Source: Pseudomonadota bacterium
Lineage (GTDB): Bacteria; Pseudomonadota; Gammaproteobacteria; Steroidobacterales; Steroidobacteraceae
Assembly (NCBI GenBank): GCA_947449495.1
Contig: CANFSB010000001.1
Span: 86,201-150,200, forward strand
Reading direction: 5' to 3'
DNA: 64,000 bases
Shown here: positions 1-10,008 of the stretch, in pieces
How positions within the stretch are numbered: position 1 is the first letter of the stretch
Layout: each line of letters opens with the position of its first letter
Translations under genes and position numbers: made by a program
Notes under the pieces: generated by a model
Databases searched by the model: none
Told to the model about the DNA's origin: nothing
The model's input: only the letters and a program-made list of their open reading frames with translations

Positions 1-1236
1 CCGCATTGACTTCCAACTGCACACGCTTGGGCACCACCCACCACCGCAAGCGTGTATCCCATTGGGTGCCGGCATAACGCCCTGCTGTGCCCGATGGGTC
101 TTTGATGGTGCTGGTAGAGAACACATCGCTGGGCGACGCAAGCCACAGTCCGCGCAGCGTAGCCATCCAATCAAGACGAGTGTTAGGAGTCACCTCGACA
201 CGCAAGCCCGGCGAACTGATGTTGGCGCGCCCGACCAGCGCGTACAAACCAGACGGAGCAAAGTCGCCGCGACGTCCGCCATACAACGTGTCGAAGCGAT
301 GACTGACCGGCCCGCTGCCATCACCACTGGCCCAGTCATAGTCCAGTGCCAGGCGCGGCTTCCACGCCATATTCCATTGGTAACCCGCGCGCAGATGCAG
401 GTAATTGGCTGCCACCTCGCGGGGAGCTGCGGTGGCCGCCGTGCTGATGCTGGCGTGTCCCCACTGCATCGCACCTTCCAGGTCCCAATCCCACTTTCCA
501 GCAGCGGGCTCGCGGATCAGGCGCACATCCACTGTACGCAAATCGCGGTCACGGGTTGGACGGCCGGGCGCGTCGCGATCCCGCAGACCCACTGCCAACA
601 CTTCCAATGCACCTAACTTGGATTGCATCGCCGAACGCCACTGCGCGCCATACCACAGCGTGTCGAGGCGCTCATGATCGAAAACCACCTCGTTACGCAG
701 CAAGTCTGCAGGCGTATCCGGCAGGCGCGGCACCGGGAAAGCCAAAAATGCGGTGCCGCCAGTGCCGCCAGTAAGCTGCCAATCCGCTTTGAAGCCGGTC
801 ATTGAGTTGGTGGTGTTGCGATAGTCCTCCGAGGCAGCCAAGCGACGCGAACCCAGCGACATCGAGAACCTGCCAGCCTGCACCGACAACGAGCTTCCCT
901 CCCCCAAGCTGCCAGCGAAGTCTCCCACCACATACGCTTGGGTCAGATCGATGGGGTTAACCTCGTTGGTCGACAGCGGCGTGCCGGCATCGGCCATCCA
1001 CGTGCGACTGTCTTGCAACTCTGCAACCAGGCGCCAGCGACCCTGTATGTAGCGCGCTTGCACTGAAGTTCTTGCCAGCAGCACCTGATCGTCTTCGTTA
1101 TAGGCCAGACGTGGCTGGTCGCTGATGGCCTCATAGCGAACACGCATCGCACCGGAGAACTGCCAACCCTCTGCGGCACAGACTGGCAACGCCGCTGCGC
1201 TAGCCAGCAACCCTAATAGCCCTACTGAAACTCTCA
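1..1236 (-). CDS. Outer-membrane beta-barrel / alginate-export-like porin, C-terminus beyond window edge
   Basis: Reverse-strand reading from ATG at 1236: MRVSVGLLGLLASAAALPVCAAEGWQFSGAMRVRYEAISDQPRLAYNEDDQVLLARTSVQARYIQGRWRLVAELQDSRTW...; signal peptide and alternating barrel-type strands; open at the window edge, so absent from the ORF track. Confidence 0.6.
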
Positions 1237-2079
1237 TGCGCGATATGCGGTAACCAGCCAAGCCGCCGCATCCAAGGCGATCCCCTCTGGCGTATGGTGG
1301 CGCGCAAGGAAAGCAGAAATGTCCGATTGAACTCGCTCGCGCAGCGCAGGCTCCAATGCCTTAACCACACGCCCGAAAGACATCGACTGCAGCGCAAACT
1401 CCGTAGCCTCTTGTACGCTAGCGCCTTTACCGCCTAGCCATTGTGGCCCCTGCCAACGCCGGCAACTGACCTGGCTATAGCCGCTACCCTGCAGCAACTG
1501 CCGCAACAGCATCTGGTCAGCTAACGAGAACGGACCCGGCGCGCCAGGCGGCGGCGCGGGCAGTTCGATATGAGCGCGCACCACCTCTGCCAGCGCACCC
1601 ATCCACGGGTTCTCGGACAGCGGTGTCCAACAAGCAAAATCAAACCGCCCACCGGGCTTGAGCAGTGTTGCCAAGTGGGCGAACGCACCGGGCGGATCTG
1701 GGAAGAACATCACGCCAAAGCGCGAGAACAAACGATCAAACGGCGCGCCTTGGGGCGTATCGCAAGACGCATCAGCAAGCACATAGTCGATGCCTTGCAC
1801 AGCCAACGTACGGGTACGGCGTCGCGCCTCTGCCACCAGCACGGGCGACACATCCAGCCCTAGCGCATGCCCACCCGGTGTAACCGCGCGTGCAATGGCC
1901 AACGTGGTGCCTCCACCACCACAACCAATATCGAGCACCCGTTGTCCGGGCTCGAAAGCCGCATGGGCCAGCAGTGCATCGCCCACCGGCTCCATCATCG
2001 ACTCAAAGCGGTCGACATTAGCCAACCAGCGTTGACCCATCTCACCGGCCCAGTCATCAGTTCGCAGCGGCTCGGTCAT
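1234..2079 (-). CDS. Class I SAM-dependent methyltransferase
   Basis: MTEPLRTDDWAGEMGQRWLANV...VLDIGCGGGGTTLAIARAV motif I; start chosen at 2079 (ATGA overlap with the upstream gene) rather than the longer ORF. Confidence 0.8.
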   Translation of the reverse strand: MTEPLRTDDWAGEMGQRWLANVDRFESMMEPVGDALLAHAAFEPGQRVLDIGCGGGGTTLAIARAVTPGGHALGLDVSPVLVAEARRRTRTLAVQGIDYVLADASCDTPQGAPFDRLFSRFGVMFFPDPPGAFAHLATLLKPGGRFDFACWTPLSENPWMGALAEVVRAHIELPAPPPGAPGPFSLADQMLLRQLLQGSGYSQVSCRRWQGPQWLGGKGASVQEATEFALQSMSFGRVVKALEPALRERVQSDISAFLARHHTPEGIALDAAAWLVTAYRA

Positions 2080-2756
2080 GCGCGCAGATCCTGCGTGATC
2101 GTGCCAACAGCATGCACCTCGTGCTCGTGGGGCGCATCGCGCCAAGTCTCGGCAAGGCCTGCCGAATACCAGGCCTGCATGGCCGGCAAGTCGAGCAGCC
2201 GCTGTAGATAGGCCTGCGATGTGGCGGCAAACGGCAAGCCATAGGTCTGCATGCGAAATGCGACCGGCGCAAAGAATGCATCTACCGCCGTGAACCGCCG
2301 GCCCGCCAGCCACGGCCCACCGTGACGCGACAGGCCGTCCTGCCACAACCGGTCTAGGCGTCCAATGTCTGCTTGCAGTGCGGACGACACTTCATTGAGT
2401 TGCACACGCAGGCCGCAGTTCATACCGCACACGTTGCGCAGCGTGGCAAAACTCGAATGCATCTCGGCTGCCGCACTGCGCGCATAGGCTCTGGCCGGCG
2501 ATTCATGCGGCCAAACCTGCGGATGTCGCTCAGCCAGATATTCGACGATCGCGAGCGAATCCCAGATCTGTAGCCCTTGATGCTCGAGAAATGGCACACG
2601 AGCACTGGGTGACACCTGCACCAAGCTTTTCCCTTCGACTGTGTGACCGAAGGGAAGCAGCACTTCTTCGAACGGTATGTCGAGCACGCGCATCATCAGC
2701 CACGGCCGCAACGACCACGACGAATAGTTCTTGTTGGCAATCCATAGTCGATACAT
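2076..2756 (-). CDS. Glutathione S-transferase family protein
   Basis: MYRLWIANKNYSSWSLRPWLMMRVLDIPFEEVLLPF... typical GST N-terminal domain. Confidence 0.85.
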   Translation of the reverse strand: MYRLWIANKNYSSWSLRPWLMMRVLDIPFEEVLLPFGHTVEGKSLVQVSPSARVPFLEHQGLQIWDSLAIVEYLAERHPQVWPHESPARAYARSAAAEMHSSFATLRNVCGMNCGLRVQLNEVSSALQADIGRLDRLWQDGLSRHGGPWLAGRRFTAVDAFFAPVAFRMQTYGLPFAATSQAYLQRLLDLPAMQAWYSAGLAETWRDAPHEHEVHAVGTITQDLRA

Positions 2757-2764
2757 GACGACCC

Positions 2765-3715
2765 TCAGGGTTGAAACTCGGCCAGACTCTTCGCAGACAG
2801 ACCGGTATTACTGGTTCCGCAGTTGCGCGATCCGGTGCATTGGCGAATTTTGTCGCGCTTTACCAGCGCCTTGATCTGGCCAGACAACAACACAAACAAT
2901 TCATTTTCTGCATCGCCCATCTCATGTCTGGCCCAGGCATAGGCATACATCGGCGGCGTGGCATACAGCAGCATGCCGGTGCCCTTGCTGCCATCAAACA
3001 CCAGCGTCAGCGTGGCCGGACACGGCGGCGTAAGACTGCTACCTGCCTCTTTGAGCCCACACCAACGCCAAGCGCGCAGTTGCTCACCGCCCGCAGGCGC
3101 TGGCAAAGCTGCGCCGTCAGGCTCCAGTGCATCAATGGTGATACTGCCGCGCAGTTTATAACCCGGCGGCATACCGTGCTCTGCCACCAGCTTGCGCAAT
3201 AGTCGATCGAGGTTGGACTGATGATCAGCACCCAGCTGTGCTTTGAGCTCATCTGTGTCGCTGGTGAAGTATGCGCGGGCGCCGCACAACCCCAGATTTT
3301 TGCGCAGCGGCGCAGGCAGATGATTGCCCACACCGCTAGCACAATACATATAGGTCACGCCGATCAGACCAACGCCTGCGCCCTGCCAAGGGTTGGTATC
3401 GCTGCGCAGGTAGTACTCCGCCAGTGCATAGGAGCCTGCACCCTCCACGCGCTGCACCATCTCGGCTTGCAGATAGTTGCAGCTGTTGCCTTCTGGCGTG
3501 CAGCGCATCTGAAACTCGGTAACTTTACCGGCGTAACCAGTGGCCTTATTGGCCTGCCACAACACCAGTGCCGGTGACGCAGACAAAGGCTCACCCCATG
3601 CATGGCCATTGAAGCCCACCGGGGGGTCATAGTCAGCCGCGCTGGCAGTGCTCAGCATCAACAGGCCACTCAAAACCGCGCTGACAACTGCGCGCATCAA
3701 GCCGCTCTCGATCAT
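2765..3715 (-). CDS. Secreted hypothetical protein
   Basis: Signal peptide MIESGLMRAVVSAVLSGLLMLSTASA; ORF 2765..3760 trimmed to the internal Met at 3715. Confidence 0.55.
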   Translation of the reverse strand: MIESGLMRAVVSAVLSGLLMLSTASAADYDPPVGFNGHAWGEPLSASPALVLWQANKATGYAGKVTEFQMRCTPEGNSCNYLQAEMVQRVEGAGSYALAEYYLRSDTNPWQGAGVGLIGVTYMYCASGVGNHLPAPLRKNLGLCGARAYFTSDTDELKAQLGADHQSNLDRLLRKLVAEHGMPPGYKLRGSITIDALEPDGAALPAPAGGEQLRAWRWCGLKEAGSSLTPPCPATLTLVFDGSKGTGMLLYATPPMYAYAWARHEMGDAENELFVLLSGQIKALVKRDKIRQCTGSRNCGTSNTGLSAKSLAEFQP

Positions 3716-3717
3716 CC

Positions 3718-4296
3718 TCAGCTCACCGGCACGAGAATTTCGTTGCGGCGCATGAACCAAGGAGTAAATGGCGCGTTATAACGAGCCCATACAGCTTCGC
3801 CAGCAGCCTTCAAGCCCTGCGCCACAATCCAAGCATCCAATTGCTGCTTGTGCTGCTGATAGTTCTTCAGACTCCATGTTCCCGAGTAGCGCAAAACTGC
3901 CATGCGCTGGGCCGGCACTTGCCGTAACTGCACGCGCGGATCACTGGCTACCGGCATCTTGTCCAGCGCATTGCCGGCCGGCATCACAAAGCTCACTGCC
4001 CAGCGGTCTTTCCCGGCCGCTGGACGCTGTGCCACCGGCGCAGTCATCTCGAACTTGCTGCGGGAGGCGTTCTTGCCGCTGATGTAGCCAAACAGCGGGC
4101 TGAAGGCGGCGCTACCGGCGGCATCCAATTCGCCCTCCACTACTGTCTCTGCCAACACCTGCGGCGCATAGTCGCGCAGCTCATAAGCGCCATCCGCGCG
4201 CACGACCGTGTAGGCCGCTTCTTCGACTGCCATAGCACTACTCCCGAAGCTGACCAACGCCGCCACCATCCACAGACTGCGTACCCAACAAGCCAT
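3718..4296 (-). CDS. SOUL-family heme-binding protein
   Basis: EEAAYTVVRADGAYELRDYAPQVLAETVVEG...KFEMTAPVAQRP...YNAPFTPWFMRRNEILVPV is SOUL-like. Confidence 0.85.
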   Translation of the reverse strand: MACWVRSLWMVAALVSFGSSAMAVEEAAYTVVRADGAYELRDYAPQVLAETVVEGELDAAGSAAFSPLFGYISGKNASRSKFEMTAPVAQRPAAGKDRWAVSFVMPAGNALDKMPVASDPRVQLRQVPAQRMAVLRYSGTWSLKNYQQHKQQLDAWIVAQGLKAAGEAVWARYNAPFTPWFMRRNEILVPVS

Positions 4297-4430
4297 AAAC
4301 CCTCCTGGCGGCGGCCGCAGGGCCACACGCTAGGGCCCACTATGCCACGGCGCGATGGCGCTCCGGCTGTCAGCAGAGGCCAAGGTGGTCTACGCTTGCG
4401 CCTTGCCCAATTTCATGAGGTCCGCCGCAG

Positions 4431-5381
4431 ATGTCGCACAAAGTCGTTTTCCTGGAGCGCGATTCCATCAAAGCCACCGTGCGGCGGCCCGGTTTCGCCC
4501 ATGAGTGGGCCGAATACGCCTCGACGACCGCTGATCAGGTGGTGGAGCGCCTGCAAGGCGCCAGTGTCGCGCTCATCAACAAGACGCAATTGCGGGCCGA
4601 AGTGCTGGCCCAGCTGCCGGATCTACGCATGATCGGCGTCGCTGCCACGGGCTATGACTGTGTGGATATCACTGCGTGCCGGCAACTGGGCATCGCAGTA
4701 GCCAACATCCGCAACTACGCCATCCACACCGTCCCTGAGCACAGTTTCGCGCTGATCCTGGCACTGCGGCGCAACATCTTGGCCTATCGTCAGGACGTGG
4801 AAGCCGGCCTATGGCAAAAAGCCACTAACTTCTGTTTCTTCACCCACGACATTGCCGACCTCAGCGGTAGCACGCTGGGCATCATCGGCGAAGGGGCCAT
4901 CGGTCAAGCCACTGCGGCCATCGGTCGCGCCTTTGGCATGCGAGTGCTGTTTGCCGACCATGCACCGCCCAAGGTGCCGGGCGTCGAGTTCACACCCTTC
5001 GAACAAGTGCTGGCCGAGTCCGATGTACTGTCTTTGCATTGCCCTCTAACGCCAGCGACCCGCAACCTCATCGGTATCGAGCAACTGCGCCGCATGAAGC
5101 GCAGCGCACTGCTGATCAACACCGCCCGCGGCGGCCTGGTGGATGAAGCCGCGCTGATTCAAGCCTTGGATGAAGGATTGATTGCCGGTGCGGGCTTTGA
5201 CGTTCTAACCAGTGAACCACCGCGTAACGGCCATCCGCTGCTCGAGCTTCGCCGACCCAACTTCATCCTCACGCCACATGTGGCTTGGGCCTCCAACGAA
5301 GCAATGCAGTTCCTGGCCGACCAACTCATCGACAACGTCGAGGCTTGGCAGAACAGCAACCCACAGCATCTGGTTACCTGA
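4431..5381 (+). CDS. D-isomer-specific 2-hydroxyacid dehydrogenase (glycerate dehydrogenase-like)
   Basis: GSTLGIIGEGAIGQATAAIGRAFGMRVLFAD NAD-binding motif; LLINTARGGLVDEAALIQAL. Confidence 0.88.
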   Translation: MSHKVVFLERDSIKATVRRPGFAHEWAEYASTTADQVVERLQGASVALINKTQLRAEVLAQLPDLRMIGVAATGYDCVDITACRQLGIAVANIRNYAIHTVPEHSFALILALRRNILAYRQDVEAGLWQKATNFCFFTHDIADLSGSTLGIIGEGAIGQATAAIGRAFGMRVLFADHAPPKVPGVEFTPFEQVLAESDVLSLHCPLTPATRNLIGIEQLRRMKRSALLINTARGGLVDEAALIQALDEGLIAGAGFDVLTSEPPRNGHPLLELRRPNFILTPHVAWASNEAMQFLADQLIDNVEAWQNSNPQHLVT

Positions 5382-5391
5382 AGACTCGCCC

Positions 5392-6360
5392 ATGAGCTTC
5401 ACTAGCATTACTCAGGCACGGCCCCGACTGCAGCGTTCAGAGTTGGCAGTGCCTGGCTCAAACACTGCGTTGTTCGAGAAAGCCGCTGCGTCTGCGGCAG
5501 ACGTGGTGTTCCTTGATCTGGAAGATGCCGTTGCGCCGGATGACAAACCGCAAGCTCGGCGCAATGTCATTGCGGCACTCAACGACATCGACTGGGGCAG
5601 CAAGACAATGATGCTGCGCATCAACGGCTTGGACACCCACTACATGTACCGCGATGTGGTGGATGTCGTGGAGGCCTGCCCGCGACTGGACATGCTGCTG
5701 ATCCCCAAGGTCGGCGTTGCGGCTGATGTCTATGCGCTGGACATGCTGGTCACGCAGATCGAAACCGCCATGGGTCGTGATAAACGACTGGGGTTTGAAG
5801 TACTCATCGAAACTGCGCTGGGTCTGTCCAACGTTGAAGCCATCGCACAGTCCTCGCGACGACTGGAAGCGTTGTCGTTCGGAGTCGCCGATTACGCTGC
5901 TTCAACGCGGGCGCGCACTACAGTGATCGGCGGCACCAGCCCAGACTCGGTCGTGCTGACAGATGCCGACGCGAGCGGTCACCGCCAACGCCATTGGAGC
6001 GACCCTTGGCATGCTGCCCAAACGCGGCTATTGGTAGCCTGCCGTGCGCACGGCCTGCGACCCATCGATGGGCCGTTTGGCGATTTCAGCGATCCGCAAG
6101 GCTATCAAGTGGCTGCACAGCGCGCTGCGGTGCTGGGCTTTGAGGGCAAGTGGGCCATACATCCCTCACAGGTCGCGCTCGCCAACCAGGTTTTCACACC
6201 CACAGCCGACGAGATATTGCGGGCACGGCGCATCATCAGCGCGATGCAGCAAGCAGCCAGCGAGGGCCGTGGCGCAGTGTCATTGGACGGTCGTTTAATC
6301 GATCTGGCCAGTATCCGTATGGCCGAGGCCCTGCTGGCCAAGGCGGATGCAGCAGCTTGA
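5392..6360 (+). CDS. HpcH/HpaI aldolase / CoA-ester lyase family protein
   Basis: RSELAVPGSNTALFEKAAASAADVVFLDLEDAVAPDDKPQAR...; start at ATG 5392, the ORF 5212 extension is spurious. Confidence 0.85.
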   Translation: MSFTSITQARPRLQRSELAVPGSNTALFEKAAASAADVVFLDLEDAVAPDDKPQARRNVIAALNDIDWGSKTMMLRINGLDTHYMYRDVVDVVEACPRLDMLLIPKVGVAADVYALDMLVTQIETAMGRDKRLGFEVLIETALGLSNVEAIAQSSRRLEALSFGVADYAASTRARTTVIGGTSPDSVVLTDADASGHRQRHWSDPWHAAQTRLLVACRAHGLRPIDGPFGDFSDPQGYQVAAQRAAVLGFEGKWAIHPSQVALANQVFTPTADEILRARRIISAMQQAASEGRGAVSLDGRLIDLASIRMAEALLAKADAAA

Positions 6361-6369
6361 CGGGTGAAC

Positions 6370-8004
6370 TCAGCGAGCCGCAGCAAGATGCGCCAGGATG
6401 CGGTCCCAGCTGTGATAGAGGAGGTAATGACCTGCATCCGCCACACGATGCAGCGTTGCCTGCGGTAACAGCGCCAGCAGGCGCTCGCTGTGCAAGATGG
6501 GCACGTGCCGGTCTTGCTCGCCGTGCCACAAGACAACGGGCAACGTGCCCGGCACTGGCAACAGGTGCTCCCAGCGGCAGGTTTGCAGGCGCAGATCCTT
6601 GAGTACGCCGTCGTCGCCGTGGGCAATAGACTCAGCCACTGCAGTCAGATAACGCGCACGTACTCGCGGCTGGCTCATCACAGCTGCATCCGCCGGCGGC
6701 AAGTGGGGCAGGATATTTTCGAAATAGACTGCGGGCTCGCGCCGCACTCTGCCAATGAGCAGCTTCAATAGTGCCGGTGCCGCAGCGGGCAGTCGCAGGC
6801 TGATACCGGCCAGCAACTTGGCAACTGGCAGCATGCCATGCAAATCAGACAGCCCGCGCAGCGGTGACAGCGGTGACACCAAAGTGATGGAGCGCACCCG
6901 CTGGGGCATGCGCCGAGCTACCGCACACGCGACGATGCTACCCATGGTGTGACCGATGACATCAAAGCTGGTAAAGCCCAAATGATCTGCAAGCCGCTCT
7001 ACATCTGCTGCACACACGTCCAAGCTGTCCTCTGCAGTCATGCTCGAGTAACCCAAGCCGGGACGCTCGGGCACCACAACCCGCAAGCCATGCGAATACA
7101 GCGGTTGGACATCAGCAGGAACATGTAAGCGCGAGCCACCCCAACAATGCAGGAAGATCACCGGCCGACCGGAGCGCGGCCCATAGTCGGCAAACGCCAA
7201 GTCCCGGTTACCCATGCGCAGCAACAGAGGTGGTGTCGGCGGAGCATCGACAGCGTCCTGCATTGCAAGCCCGGCCGGGCTCGTCACCAGCCGCGCAACC
7301 GCCTCGCTTTGCCGGTTTGCGCCCAGCTTGCCCAGCAACTGTTTGAGCTGGGTGCGCACCGTATGGACAGAGGTACCGCCCTGCTCGGCAATACCCTCAG
7401 GGGCATGGCCTTCAACCAACCCCTGCGCTACGCGGATCTCCGCGTCGGTCAATTGGAACAGCGATTTGAGTGCGACCGGATCCAGTCTTACCGCATAAGT
7501 GGTCGAGGCGAGCAGCACCACCCGCCCTGGACCCAATGACGGGATGTTCAGCGCCAGCAGCGTGAATTCGCCCTCAGGCATTTGTACGCGCTGGGCCATC
7601 GGCCGCACGGTACGGGCTGCGACCATGGCGCGCAGCGTTTGCCCAGGCAGGTTGGCCAAGCATTCCTGCATACCGCGATTGGCCCAGTGAACCTTGCCCG
7701 CCTCGTCGCACACGGCAATGGCCAAGTGATGCTTGTCGAGCAGGCTCTCCTGTAGCTCTATCAAGCCATTTTGCGCGAACTGGTTCTGTTGCAAGCGCAG
7801 GGCGCGCAGCAAGTGCGGCTCAAGCAAAGCGACCAGCGAATGGTCATCGATGGGCGAAGCGGCATCTAGCGTCTCGAGCAGATCCAGCAACTGCGCCGTG
7901 AGTTGCGGCCATATCTGACCCGAATCGACCACGCCGTAGACGTGGTCAATGATTTCCAGAGCCGGGGAGCTGTCGTCGGTTTTGAAGCGCGCAATAACAT
8001 CCAT
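6370..8004 (-). CDS. Multidomain protein: N-terminal sensor-like region, LuxR-type HTH and C-terminal alpha/beta hydrolase
   Basis: FQLTDAEIRVAQGLVEGHAPEGIAEQGGTSVHTVRTQLKQLLGKLGANRQSEAVARL (LuxR HTH) followed by VIFLHCWGGSRLHVPADVQPL...FDVIGHTMGSIVACAVARRMP...HGEQDRHVPI...DAGHYLLY. Confidence 0.8.
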   Translation of the reverse strand: MDVIARFKTDDSSPALEIIDHVYGVVDSGQIWPQLTAQLLDLLETLDAASPIDDHSLVALLEPHLLRALRLQQNQFAQNGLIELQESLLDKHHLAIAVCDEAGKVHWANRGMQECLANLPGQTLRAMVAARTVRPMAQRVQMPEGEFTLLALNIPSLGPGRVVLLASTTYAVRLDPVALKSLFQLTDAEIRVAQGLVEGHAPEGIAEQGGTSVHTVRTQLKQLLGKLGANRQSEAVARLVTSPAGLAMQDAVDAPPTPPLLLRMGNRDLAFADYGPRSGRPVIFLHCWGGSRLHVPADVQPLYSHGLRVVVPERPGLGYSSMTAEDSLDVCAADVERLADHLGFTSFDVIGHTMGSIVACAVARRMPQRVRSITLVSPLSPLRGLSDLHGMLPVAKLLAGISLRLPAAAPALLKLLIGRVRREPAVYFENILPHLPPADAAVMSQPRVRARYLTAVAESIAHGDDGVLKDLRLQTCRWEHLLPVPGTLPVVLWHGEQDRHVPILHSERLLALLPQATLHRVADAGHYLLYHSWDRILAHLAAAR

Positions 8005-8102
8005 ATTGGATGTAAATTTAGCCTATGCGCATGACAGCCGTGCGACCTGTTCGGCCATTACGAGACGCCGTTTTATAAAAATTACCTATCGAGCAGTCTT
8101 CT

Positions 8103-8588
8103 TCAGCCCTCAAACCACAGCGTCAAATAATCGGCAAAGTCATCGGCCTCATCGGGCAACACGGGGTCCGCACCATCCTGCCCCTGGTCCATACGAAACG
8201 CCTCGACTACCCGCGCGGTGGCTTCGGTATCCGCGATACACAGATCGCTAAAGCTGCCCAACCACGCAATGGTGACCCAACGGTTGAGCCAGCTGTCCAA
8301 CTCATCGAGCAGCTCTTGGGTGACGCCGTCAGCAACCATTGCCGGCAGCAGCGACTCCAGCCGTTCGACCAGATCGCCGACATCGTCCTCACCGCAATAA
8401 AACTCGGGTAATGCCTCGACCAGGAACCGGCCGAAGGCCAGCGGATTGTCGAACCACAGCACCAGCCGCGGCCAGGAGGGCTCCTCTGTGGTGGCCAGCA
8501 GCAGCACTCCGAGCCGATCGGCCTGCGAATCGCAGGTCGCTGCCTCACTAAGCAATCGCAGACCCGCAGAACTGGGTTCATGTTCCAT
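8103..8588 (-). CDS. Hypothetical protein, 161 aa
   Basis: Intact acidic ORF in a gene-sized gap; antisense ORFs are poorer. Confidence 0.55.
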   Translation of the reverse strand: MEHEPSSAGLRLLSEAATCDSQADRLGVLLLATTEEPSWPRLVLWFDNPLAFGRFLVEALPEFYCGEDDVGDLVERLESLLPAMVADGVTQELLDELDSWLNRWVTIAWLGSFSDLCIADTEATARVVEAFRMDQGQDGADPVLPDEADDFADYLTLWFEG

Positions 8589-8608
8589 GTATCACTCCGC
8601 AAGGCACC

Positions 8609-9154
8609 TCAGAAGGAGGAGCCGGGCATTGCCAAAAAGGCCAGTTCCTCGGCCGTGGAAGGGCGACCCAGGATCGCGTTGCGGTGAGGATAGCGGCCAA
8701 AGCGGTCGATGATGGCTTTGTGTTTGAGTTCGAACTTTAAGGTGGCCGCGTTACCAGCGGCCGCGAACAGCGATTGAGCCTGAACATGGATGTAGGCAGA
8801 TTCGCTGTGCATGTAAGGCATGTACAGAAACGGCCGCTGTGCATCGGGCAGGTGTACATCGAGCCCGGCTGCCACTGCCTCCTGAGCCAGCGCCAGCGCC
8901 ATGGCGTCGGCAGCAAATGCCGCAGGCAGATCTCTGTACAGGTTGCGCGAAAATTGATCGAGCACGATGACTTCAGCCAAGCGCCCCTGCACGGACTGGC
9001 GCCAGCCGTGCAACTCACCAGCAACCGCTTTGCCGTGCAGCGTGGCGAACCGCTCTCGGATCAGCGTATCGAACTGCGCATCACTGCCCCACCACTGTGC
9101 TGCGGTGCACTCCTCAAACCAAAATCTCAATAAATCTTCGGGTAGGAACGTCAA
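8609..9154 (-). CDS. DUF924 family protein
   Basis: LRFWFEECTAAQWWGSDAQFDTLIRERF...VIVLDQFSRNLYRDLPAAFAADAMAL...FLYMPYMHSES. Confidence 0.9.
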   Translation of the reverse strand: MTFLPEDLLRFWFEECTAAQWWGSDAQFDTLIRERFATLHGKAVAGELHGWRQSVQGRLAEVIVLDQFSRNLYRDLPAAFAADAMALALAQEAVAAGLDVHLPDAQRPFLYMPYMHSESAYIHVQAQSLFAAAGNAATLKFELKHKAIIDRFGRYPHRNAILGRPSTAEELAFLAMPGSSF

Positions 9155-9828
9155 TCTATACGCCGCACAGTCAGGATCTTGACCGGATCAAACAGCATCT
9201 GACCTTTCATGACGCCCTCGCCTGCCTCCAGTGCAATAGGCTCGTCGAGGATCTTGCGCACCACATCCATGCCCTCGGTCACGCGACCAAAGACGGCATA
9301 GCCCACATCCTCGCCGGTGGGTTGACCATCGAGCGACACAAGATCACCGATCACAAAGAAGAAATCCGCCTTAGCACTGCCTGGGGCAGCTCGTGCCATC
9401 GACAGTGCGCCATCGAGATGGCTCAAGCCTGTGGTGCGCGGCGACTCATGAGCAATCGGCGGATAGAGCTTTTTGGGATTGCCGCGCAACCCTCCCTGCA
9501 GCATCCCATAGTTGCCGTAAGGGCCAATCTTGACCGCCCGATAAAAGGTGATGCCGTCAAAACGCTTGCTGTCGACGTAGCGCAGGAAGTTGGCCACCGT
9601 CACCGGCGCATGCTGCTTGTCGAGGGCGACACGGATGTCGCCCAGCGCGGTATGCATGAGCACATTGACCGGCGGTATGGCCGGTGGCGGGGGCTGCTCC
9701 GGCGGTGCATCGGCAGTCGGTGCGGCAGCGGGTGCCGCAGAGTCTGCAGTGGCCTCCTGAGCCCCGGCAGCTGTGGCAAAGCCTGCAGCCAGAAGCAACA
9801 CAGCAAACAAACCAAGTGTGGGTTTCAT
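9151..9828 (-). CDS. Peptidylprolyl isomerase, cyclophilin type, with signal peptide
   Basis: MKPTLGLFAVLLLAAGFATAAGA...VLMHTALGDIRVALDKQHAPVTVANFLRYVDSKRFDGITFYRAV; start at Met 9828. Confidence 0.85.
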   Translation of the reverse strand: MKPTLGLFAVLLLAAGFATAAGAQEATADSAAPAAAPTADAPPEQPPPPAIPPVNVLMHTALGDIRVALDKQHAPVTVANFLRYVDSKRFDGITFYRAVKIGPYGNYGMLQGGLRGNPKKLYPPIAHESPRTTGLSHLDGALSMARAAPGSAKADFFFVIGDLVSLDGQPTGEDVGYAVFGRVTEGMDVVRKILDEPIALEAGEGVMKGQMLFDPVKILTVRRID

Positions 9829-9855
9829 GCGTACACCTGCGCGATGCTGGAAACG

Positions 9856-9880
9856 AAAAAGGCCCACGCAAACGTGAGCC
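9856..9880 (-). terminator. Rho-independent terminator downstream of tRNA-Arg
   Basis: Reverse strand GGCTCACG-TTTG-CGTGGGCC followed by TTTTT. Confidence 0.75.
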
Positions 9881-9891
9881 CTTGAAGTCGA

Positions 9892-9968
9892 TGGTGCGGC
9901 TGGAGAGATTCGAACTCCCGGCCTTCTGGTTCGTAGCCAGACGCTCTATCCAACTGAGCTACAGCCGC
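9892..9968 (-). tRNA. tRNA-Arg (anticodon ACG)
   Basis: GCGGCTGTAGCTCAGTTGGATAGAGCGTCTGGCTACGAACCAGAAGGCCGGGAGTTCGAATCTCTCCAGCCGCACCA; 77 nt, full cloverleaf, encoded CCA. Confidence 0.97.
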
Positions 9969-10008
9969 ATCGCGAACCGCCATTTTAGGCAGAAAATGAC
10001 GTCTGCGT

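Noticed and set aside
5212-5391. N-terminal extension of the HpcH/HpaI ORF
   Set aside because: Overlaps the end of the dehydrogenase gene out of frame; the conserved start is MSFTSITQARPRLQRS at 5392
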